64,000 nt of DNA from Clostridiaceae bacterium OM02-2AC (GTDB lineage: Bacteria > Bacillota_I > Bacilli_A > Erysipelotrichales > Erysipelotrichaceae), in NCBI GenBank assembly GCA_003481775.1, contig QULU01000012.1, forward strand, positions 37,939 to 101,938. Reading direction: 5' to 3'. Below the pieces are notes generated by a model, which worked only from the letters and a program-made list of their open reading frames with translations, did not search any database and was not told the DNA's origin. Below are positions 41,894 through 51,034 of the stretch, in pieces; within the stretch, counting starts at the first letter, position 1, and each line of letters starts with the position of its first letter. A program made the position numbers and the translations under genes.

Positions 41894-42550
41894 ATGAATT
41901 TTGATATTACAGTAATCGAAAGGTTCTGGCAGCTGCTGTTAAGTGGTGTGCCGGTTATTCTCGGATTGTCGCTGGCTTCCGCATTCTTCGGAACGCTGAT
42001 TGGTCTGGCGACTGTATTTCTGAGAAGGGTGAACAAGGTGTTTAACGCAATCATTGCGGCATATATCGATCTGTTTCGTGGAACACCGGTATATGTGCAG
42101 ATGTTTTTCATCTATTTCGGTATTCCCAGCCTTGTCCCGGGGCTTAATATTAACAACTGGGTTGCGGGAATTCTGGTATTCTCCCTGAATTCCGGTGCCT
42201 ATATGTCAGAAATTATGCGTGCCGGTATTGATGGTATTGATAAGGGGCAGATTGAGGCAGCGAAGGCATTGGGAGTATCCGGTAAAGATATTGGGAAAGA
42301 TATTATTATCCCTCAGGCGTTTCGTAATGTACTGCCGGCGGTTATCAATGAATTTATCACACTGACCAAGGAAACCTCCATCGTATCTGTGATTGGTCTG
42401 CATGATATGATGTACTGGTTCTATGCGGTTAAGAATCAGACCTATGCGGATTTTGAACCGCTGCTGATTGTGTTCCTTGTGTATTATATTATGAATAAGG
42501 TATTGTCTCTTATCGGTAAGACAATAGAAAGGAAGCTGAAATATGATTAG
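41894..42550 (+). CDS. Polar amino-acid ABC transporter permease (HisM/GlnP family)
   Basis: The 218-residue membrane subunit has about five helices. The EAA loop reads GQIEAAKALGVSGKDIGKDIIIPQA, and the family pattern FRGTPVYVQMFFIYFG follows the second helix. It forms the import channel with the ATPase encoded next, whose start overlaps its end by 8 bases. GAAGGAG precedes the start. The operon is controlled by the T-box leader, which points to an import system for one amino acid that limits tRNA charging. Confidence 0.94.
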   Translation: MNFDITVIERFWQLLLSGVPVILGLSLASAFFGTLIGLATVFLRRVNKVFNAIIAAYIDLFRGTPVYVQMFFIYFGIPSLVPGLNINNWVAGILVFSLNSGAYMSEIMRAGIDGIDKGQIEAAKALGVSGKDIGKDIIIPQAFRNVLPAVINEFITLTKETSIVSVIGLHDMMYWFYAVKNQTYADFEPLLIVFLVYYIMNKVLSLIGKTIERKLKYD

Positions 42551-43268
42551 GGTAGAGCATTTATATAAGAATTACGGTGACAGTGTAAAGGTTCTCTTCG
42601 ATGTCAATTTCACCTTCGAGGATGGAAAAACCTATGCGATTATTGGTAGTAGCGGCGGAGGTAAGTCAACCTTTATTCGCTGTCTGAATATGCTGGAGAT
42701 ACCGACCAGCGGGGATATATTTTACAATGAAACAAAAATCAATGATCCGAAAACAGATTTGGCACGTGTCCGTGAAAAAATCGGGATGGTTTTCCAGAAT
42801 TTCAATTTGTTTGATCACATGAAAGCCATTGACAACGTTACGTATGCACTTCGCAAGGTAAAAAAGATGAATGCGGAGGAAGCAAGTGCGAAGGGGCTCT
42901 CCCTTTTGGATAAGGTTGGCTTACGACATCGTGCCGACGCTTATCCGCATCAGCTGTCCGGTGGTGAAAAACAGCGATGTGCGATTGCCAGAGCATTGGC
43001 TATGGAGCCGGAGGTTCTGTTGTTCGATGAGCCGACCAGCGCGCTGGACCCGGAAATGACCGGTGAGGTGCTGAAGGTTCTTCAGGATTTGAACCATACC
43101 GGTATTACGATGATCGTTGTTACACATGAGATGAACTTTGCCAAAAAGGTTGCGGATTATGTCATCTATATGGATCAGGGAAATATCGAGGAATGCAGTA
43201 AGGCAGTGGAATTCTTTGAAGAGCCGAAAACGGCAAGGGCAAAGGAATTTCTGTCAAAAATGATATAG
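42543..43268 (+). CDS. Polar amino-acid ABC transporter ATP-binding protein
   Basis: The 241-residue ATPase has Walker A GSSGGGKST (about 36-44), Q-loop GMVFQNFNLF, signature LSGGEKQR, Walker B VLLFDEPTSALDPE and H-loop VTHEMNFA. The motifs and length match the GlnQ/HisP/TcyC branch. It is translationally coupled to the permease and followed after 24 bases by the binding lipoprotein. Confidence 0.95.
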   Translation: MIRVEHLYKNYGDSVKVLFDVNFTFEDGKTYAIIGSSGGGKSTFIRCLNMLEIPTSGDIFYNETKINDPKTDLARVREKIGMVFQNFNLFDHMKAIDNVTYALRKVKKMNAEEASAKGLSLLDKVGLRHRADAYPHQLSGGEKQRCAIARALAMEPEVLLFDEPTSALDPEMTGEVLKVLQDLNHTGITMIVVTHEMNFAKKVADYVIYMDQGNIEECSKAVEFFEEPKTARAKEFLSKMI

Positions 43269-43292
43269 AAAAGGAAAGAGAGGAAATAGAAC

Positions 43293-44075
43293 ATGAAAAA
43301 GTTACTGACTGGGTTACTGGCTGTTGTTATGATGGCTGGACTTGCGGGCTGCGGCAGCAAGGATGATGGAGCAGGAGAGGGAAGCGATACGGCGAAGAAG
43401 GAGCTGACCGTATATACGAATTCCGGCTATAAGCCATATGAAATGGTGGATGAAAAAGGAAATCTGTACGGGTTTGATATCGACGTTATGAATGAGGCTG
43501 CTAAGCTTGCAGGCTATACCGTAAAATGGGAGGATGTCGACTTTGACGGTATTGTACCTTCTGTAAAGCAGGGGAAAGCGGATATCGGTATTGCGGGAAT
43601 CACATATACCGAGGAACGTGCAAAGCAGGTGGATTTCTCTGATGTATACTATGCAGGAGAGGACGCACAGAACTATGTGCTGACAATGAAGAGCAGCGGT
43701 ATGAAAAAAACAGAGGATATTAAGGGAAAGAAAATCGGTACGCAGATGGGTACCATTCAGGAATCCATTCTGAATTCTCTGCAGGATGAATATAAGCTGA
43801 AGCTGGACAAGAGAAAGGCTTATTCTGATATGGTTTTGGAAATGAAAAAGGGTGTCATTGATGCGATGGTCGTTGAAAAAGCAGTAGCAGAGGAGCTTGC
43901 GGCAGATAACGATGATTTGAGCTATTACAAATTTGAAGCTGGTGCTGAGCTTGCGGGGAATGCAATGATTTTCCAGAAGGACAACAAATTGAAGGATGAA
44001 TTCAACAAAGCCATCAAAACGATGAAGGAAAACGGAAAGATGGATGAGCTGGTAAAGAAATATTTTGGTAAATAA
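43293..44075 (+). CDS. Amino-acid-binding lipoprotein of the T-box-controlled ABC transporter
   Basis: The 260-residue extracellular solute-binding protein (family 3) has a lipoprotein signal with lipobox LAGC and mature Cys at about residue 20. The binding-protein patterns GFDIDVMNEAAKLAG and DIGIAGITYTEERAKQVDFSDVYY, plus the ligand-arm motif, follow. It captures the amino acid and delivers it to the permease. The ligand is not determined by sequence alone; a cystine or other polar amino acid is plausible. Confidence 0.94.
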   Translation: MKKLLTGLLAVVMMAGLAGCGSKDDGAGEGSDTAKKELTVYTNSGYKPYEMVDEKGNLYGFDIDVMNEAAKLAGYTVKWEDVDFDGIVPSVKQGKADIGIAGITYTEERAKQVDFSDVYYAGEDAQNYVLTMKSSGMKKTEDIKGKKIGTQMGTIQESILNSLQDEYKLKLDKRKAYSDMVLEMKKGVIDAMVVEKAVAEELAADNDDLSYYKFEAGAELAGNAMIFQKDNKLKDEFNKAIKTMKENGKMDELVKKYFGK

Positions 44076-44084
44076 AAAAATATA

Positions 44085-44121
44085 AAAATGCAGACGAAAG
44101 TAGAATCGTCTGCATTTTTTT
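44085..44121 (+). terminator. Intrinsic terminator of the amino-acid ABC operon
   Basis: A perfect 9-bp stem, TGCAGACGA with TCGTCTGCA, is flanked by A and T runs. Confidence 0.92.
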
Positions 44122-44176
44122 CGAATGTACCTTTATAAGGAGCGATGATAAGTTTATCCGATCAAATGCGAGCATG

Positions 44177-44521
44177 TTATTTCAATGCTTTACACAAAAC
44201 CGCAGCTATATCTATAAACTTTTTCTTTTGCTGCTGATTTAACTCTCGATAGTATTTGACAAGTCTCATTTCATCAGCCTTAATAAATAATTCATCCATA
44301 CAGGTGGTATCTTCTTTAACTGAAAGAACATAATTTAAATCCAGTTCACATTCCTTGCACATTCTTGATAAAGTATCCAAAGAGGGTTCAGACTTCTTAC
44401 ACATGTAACTGCTTAAGGCACGTCTGGAAATTCCGAGCTTCTTTGCCAATTCTGTCTGTGTCATATTCATCAATTCCATTTTACTAGCAAGTATATCTAT
44501 AAAATCTTTTTTCGTAGACAT
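44177..44521 (-). CDS. XRE-family helix-turn-helix regulator
   Basis: The 114-residue protein has an N-terminal Cro/C1-type domain (MTQTELAKKLGISRRALSSYM, followed by SEPSLDTLSRMCKECELDLNYVL). A charged helical C-terminal part follows, with no recognised sensor. An AAGGAAGGTGAAGG stretch precedes the ATG. It is transcribed alone from a promoter at 44547-44575. Its target is unknown; the surface-protein gene to the right or its own promoter are the nearest options. Confidence 0.85.
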   Translation of the reverse strand: MSTKKDFIDILASKMELMNMTQTELAKKLGISRRALSSYMCKKSEPSLDTLSRMCKECELDLNYVLSVKEDTTCMDELFIKADEMRLVKYYRELNQQQKKKFIDIAAVLCKALK

Positions 44522-44546
44522 AATCCTTCACCTTCCTTGTTGCGTA

Positions 44547-44575
44547 ATTTTAGTACATGTTTATTCTATATACAA
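44547..44575 (-). promoter_or_regulatory. Promoter of the XRE regulator gene
   Basis: On the minus strand TTGTAT (44570-44575) and TAAAAT (44547-44552) are 17 bases apart. Confidence 0.65.
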
Positions 44576-44811
44576 AATTATTCCATGTCAGTTTTTGCTA
44601 CTTATTATTCCTTAGAATAACTTATAACGGATATGTCGCATAGAAAGTACTAGAATAGGTGTGAACAGAATCATATAGAAATAGCCTTGGAAGTATAAAT
44701 GTGACCTGATAATTTAGGAAAGCGCCCGAGGGTATAGTACTGTTTCATTTATGATAACCGACTTTACATATATGTATGCAAAAGTTCAATCATCTTAATG
44801 AACAAAATGAA
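44576..44811. other. Gap without a gene
   Basis: The AT-rich stretch has one clear palindrome, TTATTC-CTTA-GAATAA (44605-44620), about 30 bases upstream of the XRE promoter, a possible operator. Nothing else was recognised. Confidence 0.4.
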
Positions 44812-44834
44812 AAACCGTGCTGTTAACACGGTTT
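44812..44834 (-). terminator. Terminator of the surface-protein gene
   Basis: A perfect 8-bp stem, AAACCGTG with CACGGTTT. On the minus strand it ends in a run of five T, downstream of the gene at 45000-46601. Confidence 0.75.
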
Positions 44835-44999
44835 CCTTTATTACATATCATTCTGTGTAGTATCATCCATAGATAGCTCGTTTATACTGTATTTGACAAA
44901 CAAGGTATGGAATGGTTTTGATTTGTACATTTGTATTCAGCGTCTCATGCTTCGCGTTTGAAGTCGCAATGCGTATACAAGCTCCTTCATATAAGCGAT

Positions 45000-46601
45000 T
45001 TATTTTGTTATCTTTGCTTTCTTTTTACTGGCTATAACCATGACACCACTGAATGCCAATAGGGTTATGAAGAAATATGTATTCGTATGATCTCCTGTAT
45101 TTACACTGCCGGCTAAAACATCAGATTTTTTCTTTTCTGTAACATCCTTCTTATTCAAATCGGCAGGTGCAGCTGCTTCTGTATCTTTTTTCTCTTCCGG
45201 TTTTATTGTTTCGGAGACGGATACATCGTTTGCAGCCTGCAGAACATAGGCAGAACAGTGATTGATGACAACCGTTACATAACCATTATCATCAACGGTA
45301 TATCTCTTTGTCTCTTCTAGCTTTCCTGTTGTTTCATTGAAATAGGAAAGCTGAACATTCTGTTTTGGTTGAAAGGTATCCCCAACATAGGTTTTTACGG
45401 TAGTTCCTTCTGGTAAGCGCCCGCTGTGTTCAAATGCGAGTACCAAAGAATCTTTTGCTTGTGCTGCTTCTGCATCATTTGGCTTTCTGATCGACATTGA
45501 AAGATTGATATCCATAACCTCGTTGATTGATTCAAACGTCCATGTATTCATACTTCCATTCATTTCAACATTTACAGTTAACGGAACGTTCTTATCCTTG
45601 GCTGCCTGTAAAAGCTCTTTTGGTAAAGTTATAGTTTTCAGATTTTCCTTCAGGTGCAAATGGATGGTTGCCGCTTTGTCAGCATGCTGTATCATATCTA
45701 TAGCCTGCTGTTTGATTTGATCAGTTAAAAATATATCTTTGCCGGAAATATAGGTAACTTCATCTTTTGGTTCCTCTGGTACAGGCTCAGAAGCTGGTTT
45801 TGTTATCTTGAACGTTTTTTGGAAGCTTTTTTGTGTTCCATCCTTCTTGTTTACGATAAGGAAATTTACAACGGCTTCTCCATATCCCTTGATCGCTCCT
45901 TCTGGTAAAAAAGCGCCGTGTCGTGTTAAGCGTTCATATGTCTGATTCCAGTCTAATATCTGGGGGTTCGTGCTCTCTACTTTCAATGTGAAGCCTTCAT
46001 CGAATTTGTAGGGAGTGCCTTCCTTCAATACAGGATTAACAACGAAATCTAGTGAATTGCTCAAATCACTTTCGATTGTTATCTCATTTTTATTAAGGAA
46101 TTCATTATCATCACCCAAGCCTCCAAAAAAATGCCCTTCTATATTAAGTACATCATCAATGTTGGCATTGACTACTTTTTCTACATCATGTGTAACTGTA
46201 AAGGAACGTGATTGTGGAGCATTTGGAACAGTGGAATTCAATGTTATCAATATTTCTGCTGTACCGCTCATTTTTATTTCAAATGGCTGCGTTATACTTG
46301 TTGTTGTATTTTCTGTCGATTCGTTGGGGAATGAGATAAGATGCGGTGTTCTGTTGGTGTAGGTGATTTCATAATAACCGTAAATATCCGCCCCTGAATT
46401 CTTATCTTCCAATACCAAAATGGATGTTCCATCCTCTGTTGTCGTGAAGGCTGCTGTTATGTCGTTTACATTCGCCTGTTTTTTCTCAGTTGCTGATTCT
46501 CCAGTGTGCGTTTCATTAGCTGCGATGTGTGTCTGCATTGTCGAAATTCCCATAATGCATGTAAGAACGCCGCAGCATAATAGCTTTGTTAATTTCTTCA
46601 T
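45000..46601 (-). CDS. Cell-wall-anchored surface protein with x-TGD sorting signal
   Basis: The 533-residue secreted protein has a signal peptide (1-28, MKKLTKLLCCGVLTCIM). Several beta-rich segments follow, then a proline/glutamate linker (PASEPVPEEPKDE). A domain around 275-460 has MNGSMNTWTFE and YTVDDNGYVTVVINHCSAYVL, resembling repeats in clostridial adhesins. A Lys/Glu spacer leads to VNTGD at 500-504, a hydrophobic helix and the tail SKKKAKITK. The ending closely parallels that of the cohesin-like protein (VDTGD), suggesting the same sortase. Start 46601 has AAGGAGAG upstream. Ligand unknown. Confidence 0.75.
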   Translation of the reverse strand: MKKLTKLLCCGVLTCIMGISTMQTHIAANETHTGESATEKKQANVNDITAAFTTTEDGTSILVLEDKNSGADIYGYYEITYTNRTPHLISFPNESTENTTTSITQPFEIKMSGTAEILITLNSTVPNAPQSRSFTVTHDVEKVVNANIDDVLNIEGHFFGGLGDDNEFLNKNEITIESDLSNSLDFVVNPVLKEGTPYKFDEGFTLKVESTNPQILDWNQTYERLTRHGAFLPEGAIKGYGEAVVNFLIVNKKDGTQKSFQKTFKITKPASEPVPEEPKDEVTYISGKDIFLTDQIKQQAIDMIQHADKAATIHLHLKENLKTITLPKELLQAAKDKNVPLTVNVEMNGSMNTWTFESINEVMDINLSMSIRKPNDAEAAQAKDSLVLAFEHSGRLPEGTTVKTYVGDTFQPKQNVQLSYFNETTGKLEETKRYTVDDNGYVTVVINHCSAYVLQAANDVSVSETIKPEEKKDTEAAAPADLNKKDVTEKKKSDVLAGSVNTGDHTNTYFFITLLAFSGVMVIASKKKAKITK

Positions 46602-46922
46602 GATTTCTTCTCTCCTTCTTATTTTGGAATAAATATGTAACATAATTATAATAGACCAAATATGTAATCTAGGCAATATGGAAATACTATTTTCTGTCAG
46701 TTATTAACAATTTTTTCGTAAAACTTTAATGAATAACACCAATTCCGTGTGATAAATCTGTGATTTTCTAAACGGAATCAGCTAATAAATAGCAATATGA
46801 AAATAGGATAATAAAGATAGGTGCAACATATACTTGCATTTTCAAAGTATTTATTATATGGTTAAGGTGTACAGGGGGAGACACCCATCATAAAAAGACG
46901 AAGGTACAAAGAGGATGAGAAA
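46602..46922. other. Divergent intergenic region between the surface protein and the conserved small protein
   Basis: It must carry both divergent promoters. On the minus strand a TATAAT-like box lies between two copies of TTACATATTT (about 46630-46665), which may be paired regulator sites. No convincing -35 was found for either direction. Confidence 0.4.
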
Positions 46923-47321
46923 ATGAAGCATATAGAGGTCATTGATGAGCATGGTGCTTATCTGCAAAACACCTATGAGCGCCGTGCAAGAGGACTGGTG
47001 AAAAAAGGCAGGGCGTACTATGTGACAGCATCCTGCATCTGTCTGATTACGCCGCCGGAAAACATGGAGGAAAAGACTTTGGAGACAAACGATAAGAAGG
47101 ATATCCTGACAAGGATCGATACAATTTTACAGCAGAAGGAATATCTGCAGGAGGCATTTTCAGCGATTGAGAAAATACCGCATGAATTGAATGAGGAGCT
47201 GACCGCGATCCGAACAAAAACGATTTTGGAAATCGTAGAGGCCAGAGAAAAAACGAATCAGGAAGTCGTTGCGCTGCTTCGTGCTATGCTGGAACAGGAT
47301 TCAACACCGCAAGGTGAGTAA
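46923..47321 (+). CDS. Conserved small protein of unknown function
   Basis: The 132-residue protein begins with a compact module, IEVIDEHGAYLQNTYERRARGLVKKGRA, ending near CLITPP. That pattern is familiar from hypothetical proteins of many gut Firmicutes. A long helical, probably coiled-coil region (about 55-125) follows. There is no signal peptide or membrane segment. The basic R-x-R-A-R-G-L-V-K-K-G-R stretch might contact nucleic acid, but nothing shows it. GAGGATGAG precedes the start and a strong terminator follows. Confidence 0.75.
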   Translation: MKHIEVIDEHGAYLQNTYERRARGLVKKGRAYYVTASCICLITPPENMEEKTLETNDKKDILTRIDTILQQKEYLQEAFSAIEKIPHELNEELTAIRTKTILEIVEAREKTNQEVVALLRAMLEQDSTPQGE

Positions 47322-47334
47322 AAGCGAGGAGCTG

Positions 47335-47373
47335 AAAAGACTGGGGTAGCATCAAGCCGCAGTCTTTTTTTTG
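47335..47373 (+). terminator. Intrinsic terminator
   Basis: AAAAGACTG (47335-47343) pairs with CAGTCTTTT (47360-47368), followed by T. Confidence 0.85.
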
Positions 47374-47513
47374 TAATCAAATGATAGAAATCAAATTTTC
47401 ATAAGGTAAATCTCATTTTCGTTATCTGATATTTATTTGATTGTGCAGAGGGCTTATGGATTTGAAATACCACCAATAGGAGAAGCACTTGATATTAACA
47501 TTTTCAAATGAAA

Positions 47514-47592
47514 TAGACATTCTACAGTATTATGATAAAATGAAAGCATGAACGTTAAGGTGGGGATCTGATACAATCTGATCTCTTTTTCA
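47514..47592 (+). promoter_or_regulatory. Promoter and possible leader hairpin of the hexitol regulator gene
   Basis: TAGACA (47514-47519) and TAAAAT (47536-47541) are 16 bases apart. A weak GGGATC/GATCTC hairpin followed by TTTTT lies downstream (about 47563-47592) and could attenuate transcription. The rest of 47374-47650 holds nothing recognised. Confidence 0.4.
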
Positions 47593-47650
47593 TTGTGTCT
47601 GCAGGAGAGTATTAGATGGTATATGATTCCTGTGAAGGTAGGTGTGATAA

Positions 47651-49702
47651 ATGGATGGAAAGAAATTGATGCTATTAAAGCTGCTGCTGGATGCGGAGGA
47701 ATTTATCAGCTATGAACAACTGGCAGAGTATCTGGATGTTAGTACGCGCAGTGTTCTGCGCTTTATGAAGGAAATACAGACGTATGCGCTTGGCTATGAC
47801 ATTCGCGTTGAGCTAAAAAAACGCAAGGGAATAAAGCTGGTTGGAACTAAGGAAGACAAAGAACGCCTGCTTGCATCTATTGATAATAAAACAGTGGCTG
47901 TTTATACAGGGAATGAGCGAATGATCATGATTATGATTGAGCTTTTTCAACCTGCACAGGAATATACAAAGCTGTATTATCTGGCCTATAGACTGAATGT
48001 CAGTATGACAACGCTCCATAATGATCTTTCTTCTATAGAGGACTATCTGTCGCTAAATCATGTTCGCATCCATACGCAGCGGGGTGAGGGAGTAAGGCTT
48101 CAGGGAAAACGTAAAGATATTGCATGGGCTATAGCAAGCTTTCTGCTTCCCTATATGGAATGGGGACATGATACAGTCCGCTATCAGTATCTGTTGAATG
48201 AGCAGGTACAAGAGGCTATGCATACTTTTTTCTCACTTTCGCGGCTATGGGAGGTAAAACGGCTTGCCGATGCATTCGATTATACGCTGGCATCTGTATT
48301 TGTACTGGAGGATTATCATCATTTCCTGATTCTGATAACAATTATGATTTGGTATCCGCAGTATCTGCAGGATTATGAGGATAGCGGCTATCAATCACCT
48401 GTGCTGGAAAGTCAGGTGAATCTTCGTTATGGTCAATTCATGAAAAAGGTAAATCAAGAGACGAAAGCAAATCGGTTAAGCATGTCTTCTTCAAGCTTAT
48501 ATACGGCGGCTTACCTATCTATGCGCAAAGTGGATTTGCAAACGGATGCCTATCAGTATGATGAAGAACTATATTATCTGACACTGCATTTTTTAGGGGA
48601 TTTGGAACAGGAGCTTGCTGTGGCTCTAAATCGTGATGCAGATCTCGTGGATCGTTTGAGCATGCATATGAAGCTGATGATTCATCGCATTAAAATGGGT
48701 ACAGTTATCAGTAATACGTATCTGAGTGAAGTGAAAAAGAAATATATGTCAGTCTTCTCTGCTGTCATGAAGCATCTGCAGCTCTTTGAAAATCGTTATG
48801 GTATCCGTATCAATGAAAACGAAATAGGATATATCACGGTTCATGTACTAGCTAGCATGATTGAACAGGAGAATTGTGAGCGTAGAATCAAGGTAGCTGT
48901 TTTATGCATGAGTGGCATGGGGACCAGCAAAATGCTGACAGAAATGCTAATGCGGCGCTATCCATTATTACAAGTTGAACATGATTTTTCTTTGGAGGAA
49001 TTTCATGAAATGCAAATGCTGCAGGAGGGATATGATATGGTGGTTTCAACGATATCCTTAGAGACTATGATGCTTCCGGTTGTTGTCGTACATCCAATAC
49101 CAACGGAGCAGGATTATGAAGCTGTGAATAAGCTGTATGAAAAATTGTCGAGAAATCGTCATGATACGAAAGATATTCAAAGGAAAGCTAGCATAAAGAA
49201 GGCTGTCAATGCTCCGATTCCAAAACAGAAAATACTGGAACGCTTACAAACCACTATCACGATTGTAGATCAGTTTCGTGTTGAGGAAATAAGCGCTTCC
49301 GGATTGCGTGAGCTTTGGACCGGTATAGCGAATCGTGCACTTCATGAGAATGACCGTGAAGAATTTTACGAAAAAATCAGATTGCGTGAGGAATTGGGAA
49401 ATACGGTGATTCCAGAACTGAAGCTATTGCTGATTCATTGTAGACTAAAGGATATCATCCAGTTAAAGCTATATAAACTAAAGCAGTCGTTTACATATAT
49501 GTACAAAGCAGAGCAGTATACGGTTCAATATGCACTTTTAATGATTGCACCAGTACAGGAGCAGCTACAAGTGCTGGAATGTATGAGCAGTGTTTCTATG
49601 CATGCGGTAGCTGATGAGGCATTTCAAAAGGCGTTGCTGTCAAAGGATGATGAGGAATTCATTACCATGCTGACGCGTATTCTTTTGGCTGATATGATTT
49701 GA
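47651..49702 (+). CDS. mtlR: MtlR-like PRD transcriptional activator of the hexitol PTS operon
   Basis: The 683-residue regulator has N-terminal HTH domains (SYEQLAEYLDVSTRSVLRFM and a second near 115-135), two PRD domains, a GatB-like EIIB domain with Cys419 in AVLCMSGMGTSKML, and a C-terminal EIIA(Mtl)-like domain. PRD2 ends with EIGYITVHVLASMIE, with one conserved His. In the EIIA-like domain the usual IPHG phospho-site reads VIPELKL, so the phosphorylatable His seems lost. MtlR proteins activate hexitol operons according to phosphorylation by HPr and EII. It is encoded just upstream of the dehydrogenase and PTS genes. Confidence 0.9.
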   Translation: MDGKKLMLLKLLLDAEEFISYEQLAEYLDVSTRSVLRFMKEIQTYALGYDIRVELKKRKGIKLVGTKEDKERLLASIDNKTVAVYTGNERMIMIMIELFQPAQEYTKLYYLAYRLNVSMTTLHNDLSSIEDYLSLNHVRIHTQRGEGVRLQGKRKDIAWAIASFLLPYMEWGHDTVRYQYLLNEQVQEAMHTFFSLSRLWEVKRLADAFDYTLASVFVLEDYHHFLILITIMIWYPQYLQDYEDSGYQSPVLESQVNLRYGQFMKKVNQETKANRLSMSSSSLYTAAYLSMRKVDLQTDAYQYDEELYYLTLHFLGDLEQELAVALNRDADLVDRLSMHMKLMIHRIKMGTVISNTYLSEVKKKYMSVFSAVMKHLQLFENRYGIRINENEIGYITVHVLASMIEQENCERRIKVAVLCMSGMGTSKMLTEMLMRRYPLLQVEHDFSLEEFHEMQMLQEGYDMVVSTISLETMMLPVVVVHPIPTEQDYEAVNKLYEKLSRNRHDTKDIQRKASIKKAVNAPIPKQKILERLQTTITIVDQFRVEEISASGLRELWTGIANRALHENDREEFYEKIRLREELGNTVIPELKLLLIHCRLKDIIQLKLYKLKQSFTYMYKAEQYTVQYALLMIAPVQEQLQVLECMSSVSMHAVADEAFQKALLSKDDEEFITMLTRILLADMI

Positions 49703-49715
49703 GGAGGGTGAGCAT

Positions 49716-50921
49716 ATGCGAAAAGCGTTGATTATAGGGGCAGGAAATCAGGGACGCGGAATCCTTGGAATGATCTGTAGGAACAATGATCTCGTGCCAA
49801 TATTCATGGATACCAATACCGTTCTATTACAGCAGCTACGAGCACAAAAGCAATATACCGTTGAAGATTTAAAACAAAATATCAGTATGCAGCTGCATTG
49901 TGGTGAGTGTATTGATGTGGATGATCTGGCGGGAATGTGTCAGGCTGTAGAAGAGGCAGAGCTGATATTTACTTCTGTTTCATCCGGACATATCACAGAA
50001 TGTGGAGCGATTATCGGAAAGGGACTGTCCGAGCTTTATCGATCCAATCGTTTAAAGGAAAAGAATATCATCCTTTGTGAAAACAGTGCGGATAAAATAA
50101 GTCAGTTTTTACAGGGATTGCAGACATGTATGTCGCAGTCGGATTTGGAATGCGTGCAAGAAATTATAGGGATTTGTGAGGCGTTATCCATGTCGCTGGC
50201 ATCACATTCGCAATTTGCGGAGAATGAATTGCAGGTGGAGATTCAGCAGGGAATGCGTCTGTATATCAATAAAAACCGTATGAAGGGAGATTTGATTCGA
50301 TATGAAGGAATTCGCTATGTCGACAATTATGAACATTTGCGGCTGCAGGCGTTATACACCAACAATACCAGCAGCGCATGTATTGGTTATCTGGGACATC
50401 TTCTGGGGTATCGAACCCTGAAAGAGGCTATGGCAGATCAGCGGCTTCAACATCTACTTGTGTCCTGCTATGATGAAATCAACCTTACACTGATTCGTGA
50501 ATTAGGGGTATCTCCGGCAGATCAAAAGGATTTCTCTGTTTTTGCCAGGAAAAAGTATGAGCATAGCGATGATCGGATCGAACGGCATTGTAAAGGCGTA
50601 CTGCGAAAGCTGGGAAAAGAGGAACGTCTTAGCGGAATATGTGAAAAGGCGCTCAAGCATGATGTGGTACCGAAAACCATCGCACTGGGACTTGCCGCTG
50701 CACTATTTTACAACGATGAGTCGGACGAGGAATCTAAACAGCTGGCACTTCAAAGAGAACGGTGTAGTCTCAGTTCGCTGATTGAAACCCTTTGTCAAAC
50801 GAACAATCAGCGTCTTATGGAGCTGATATATGAAGGTATCATTTATCTGGTTGACAATAACTACCTTTGTCAGAATAAAATCACGACAAAGCTGATACAA
50901 TCCTGGCAAATTGCATCGTGA
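49716..50921 (+). CDS. MtlD-like polyol-phosphate dehydrogenase, divergent copy 1
   Basis: The 401-residue protein is related to mannitol-1-phosphate 5-dehydrogenase. It has the Rossmann loop IIGAGNQGRG (about 6-15), FTSVSSGHI, and a C-terminal domain with ERHCKGVLRKLGKEERL. In the catalytic segment, where MtlD has a Lys, then Asn and His (RKLFTxNTGHA as recalled for E. coli), this copy reads LQALYTNNTSSACIGYLG. Both Lys and His appear to be replaced. It may be catalytically altered, a regulator, or specific for another substrate. It starts 14 bases after the regulator gene with GAGGAGGG and ends before the promoter of the IICB gene. Confidence 0.72.
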   Translation: MRKALIIGAGNQGRGILGMICRNNDLVPIFMDTNTVLLQQLRAQKQYTVEDLKQNISMQLHCGECIDVDDLAGMCQAVEEAELIFTSVSSGHITECGAIIGKGLSELYRSNRLKEKNIILCENSADKISQFLQGLQTCMSQSDLECVQEIIGICEALSMSLASHSQFAENELQVEIQQGMRLYINKNRMKGDLIRYEGIRYVDNYEHLRLQALYTNNTSSACIGYLGHLLGYRTLKEAMADQRLQHLLVSCYDEINLTLIRELGVSPADQKDFSVFARKKYEHSDDRIERHCKGVLRKLGKEERLSGICEKALKHDVVPKTIALGLAAALFYNDESDEESKQLALQRERCSLSSLIETLCQTNNQRLMELIYEGIIYLVDNNYLCQNKITTKLIQSWQIAS

Positions 50922-50942
50922 CAAAATAAGCCTTGGAATGCT

Positions 50943-50971
50943 TTGCCGTTTTCCTGCGCTCTTGTTAAACT
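50943..50971 (+). promoter_or_regulatory. Promoter of the hexitol IICB-IIA-dehydrogenase operon
   Basis: TTGCCG and TAAACT are 17 bases apart, about 65 bases upstream of the IICB start. Confidence 0.6.
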
Positions 50972-51034
50972 GAAGGTGTAAAAAGATTGCAATCCTTATT
51001 TACAGAAGTAAAACATACTGGAGGAAATAGAACG

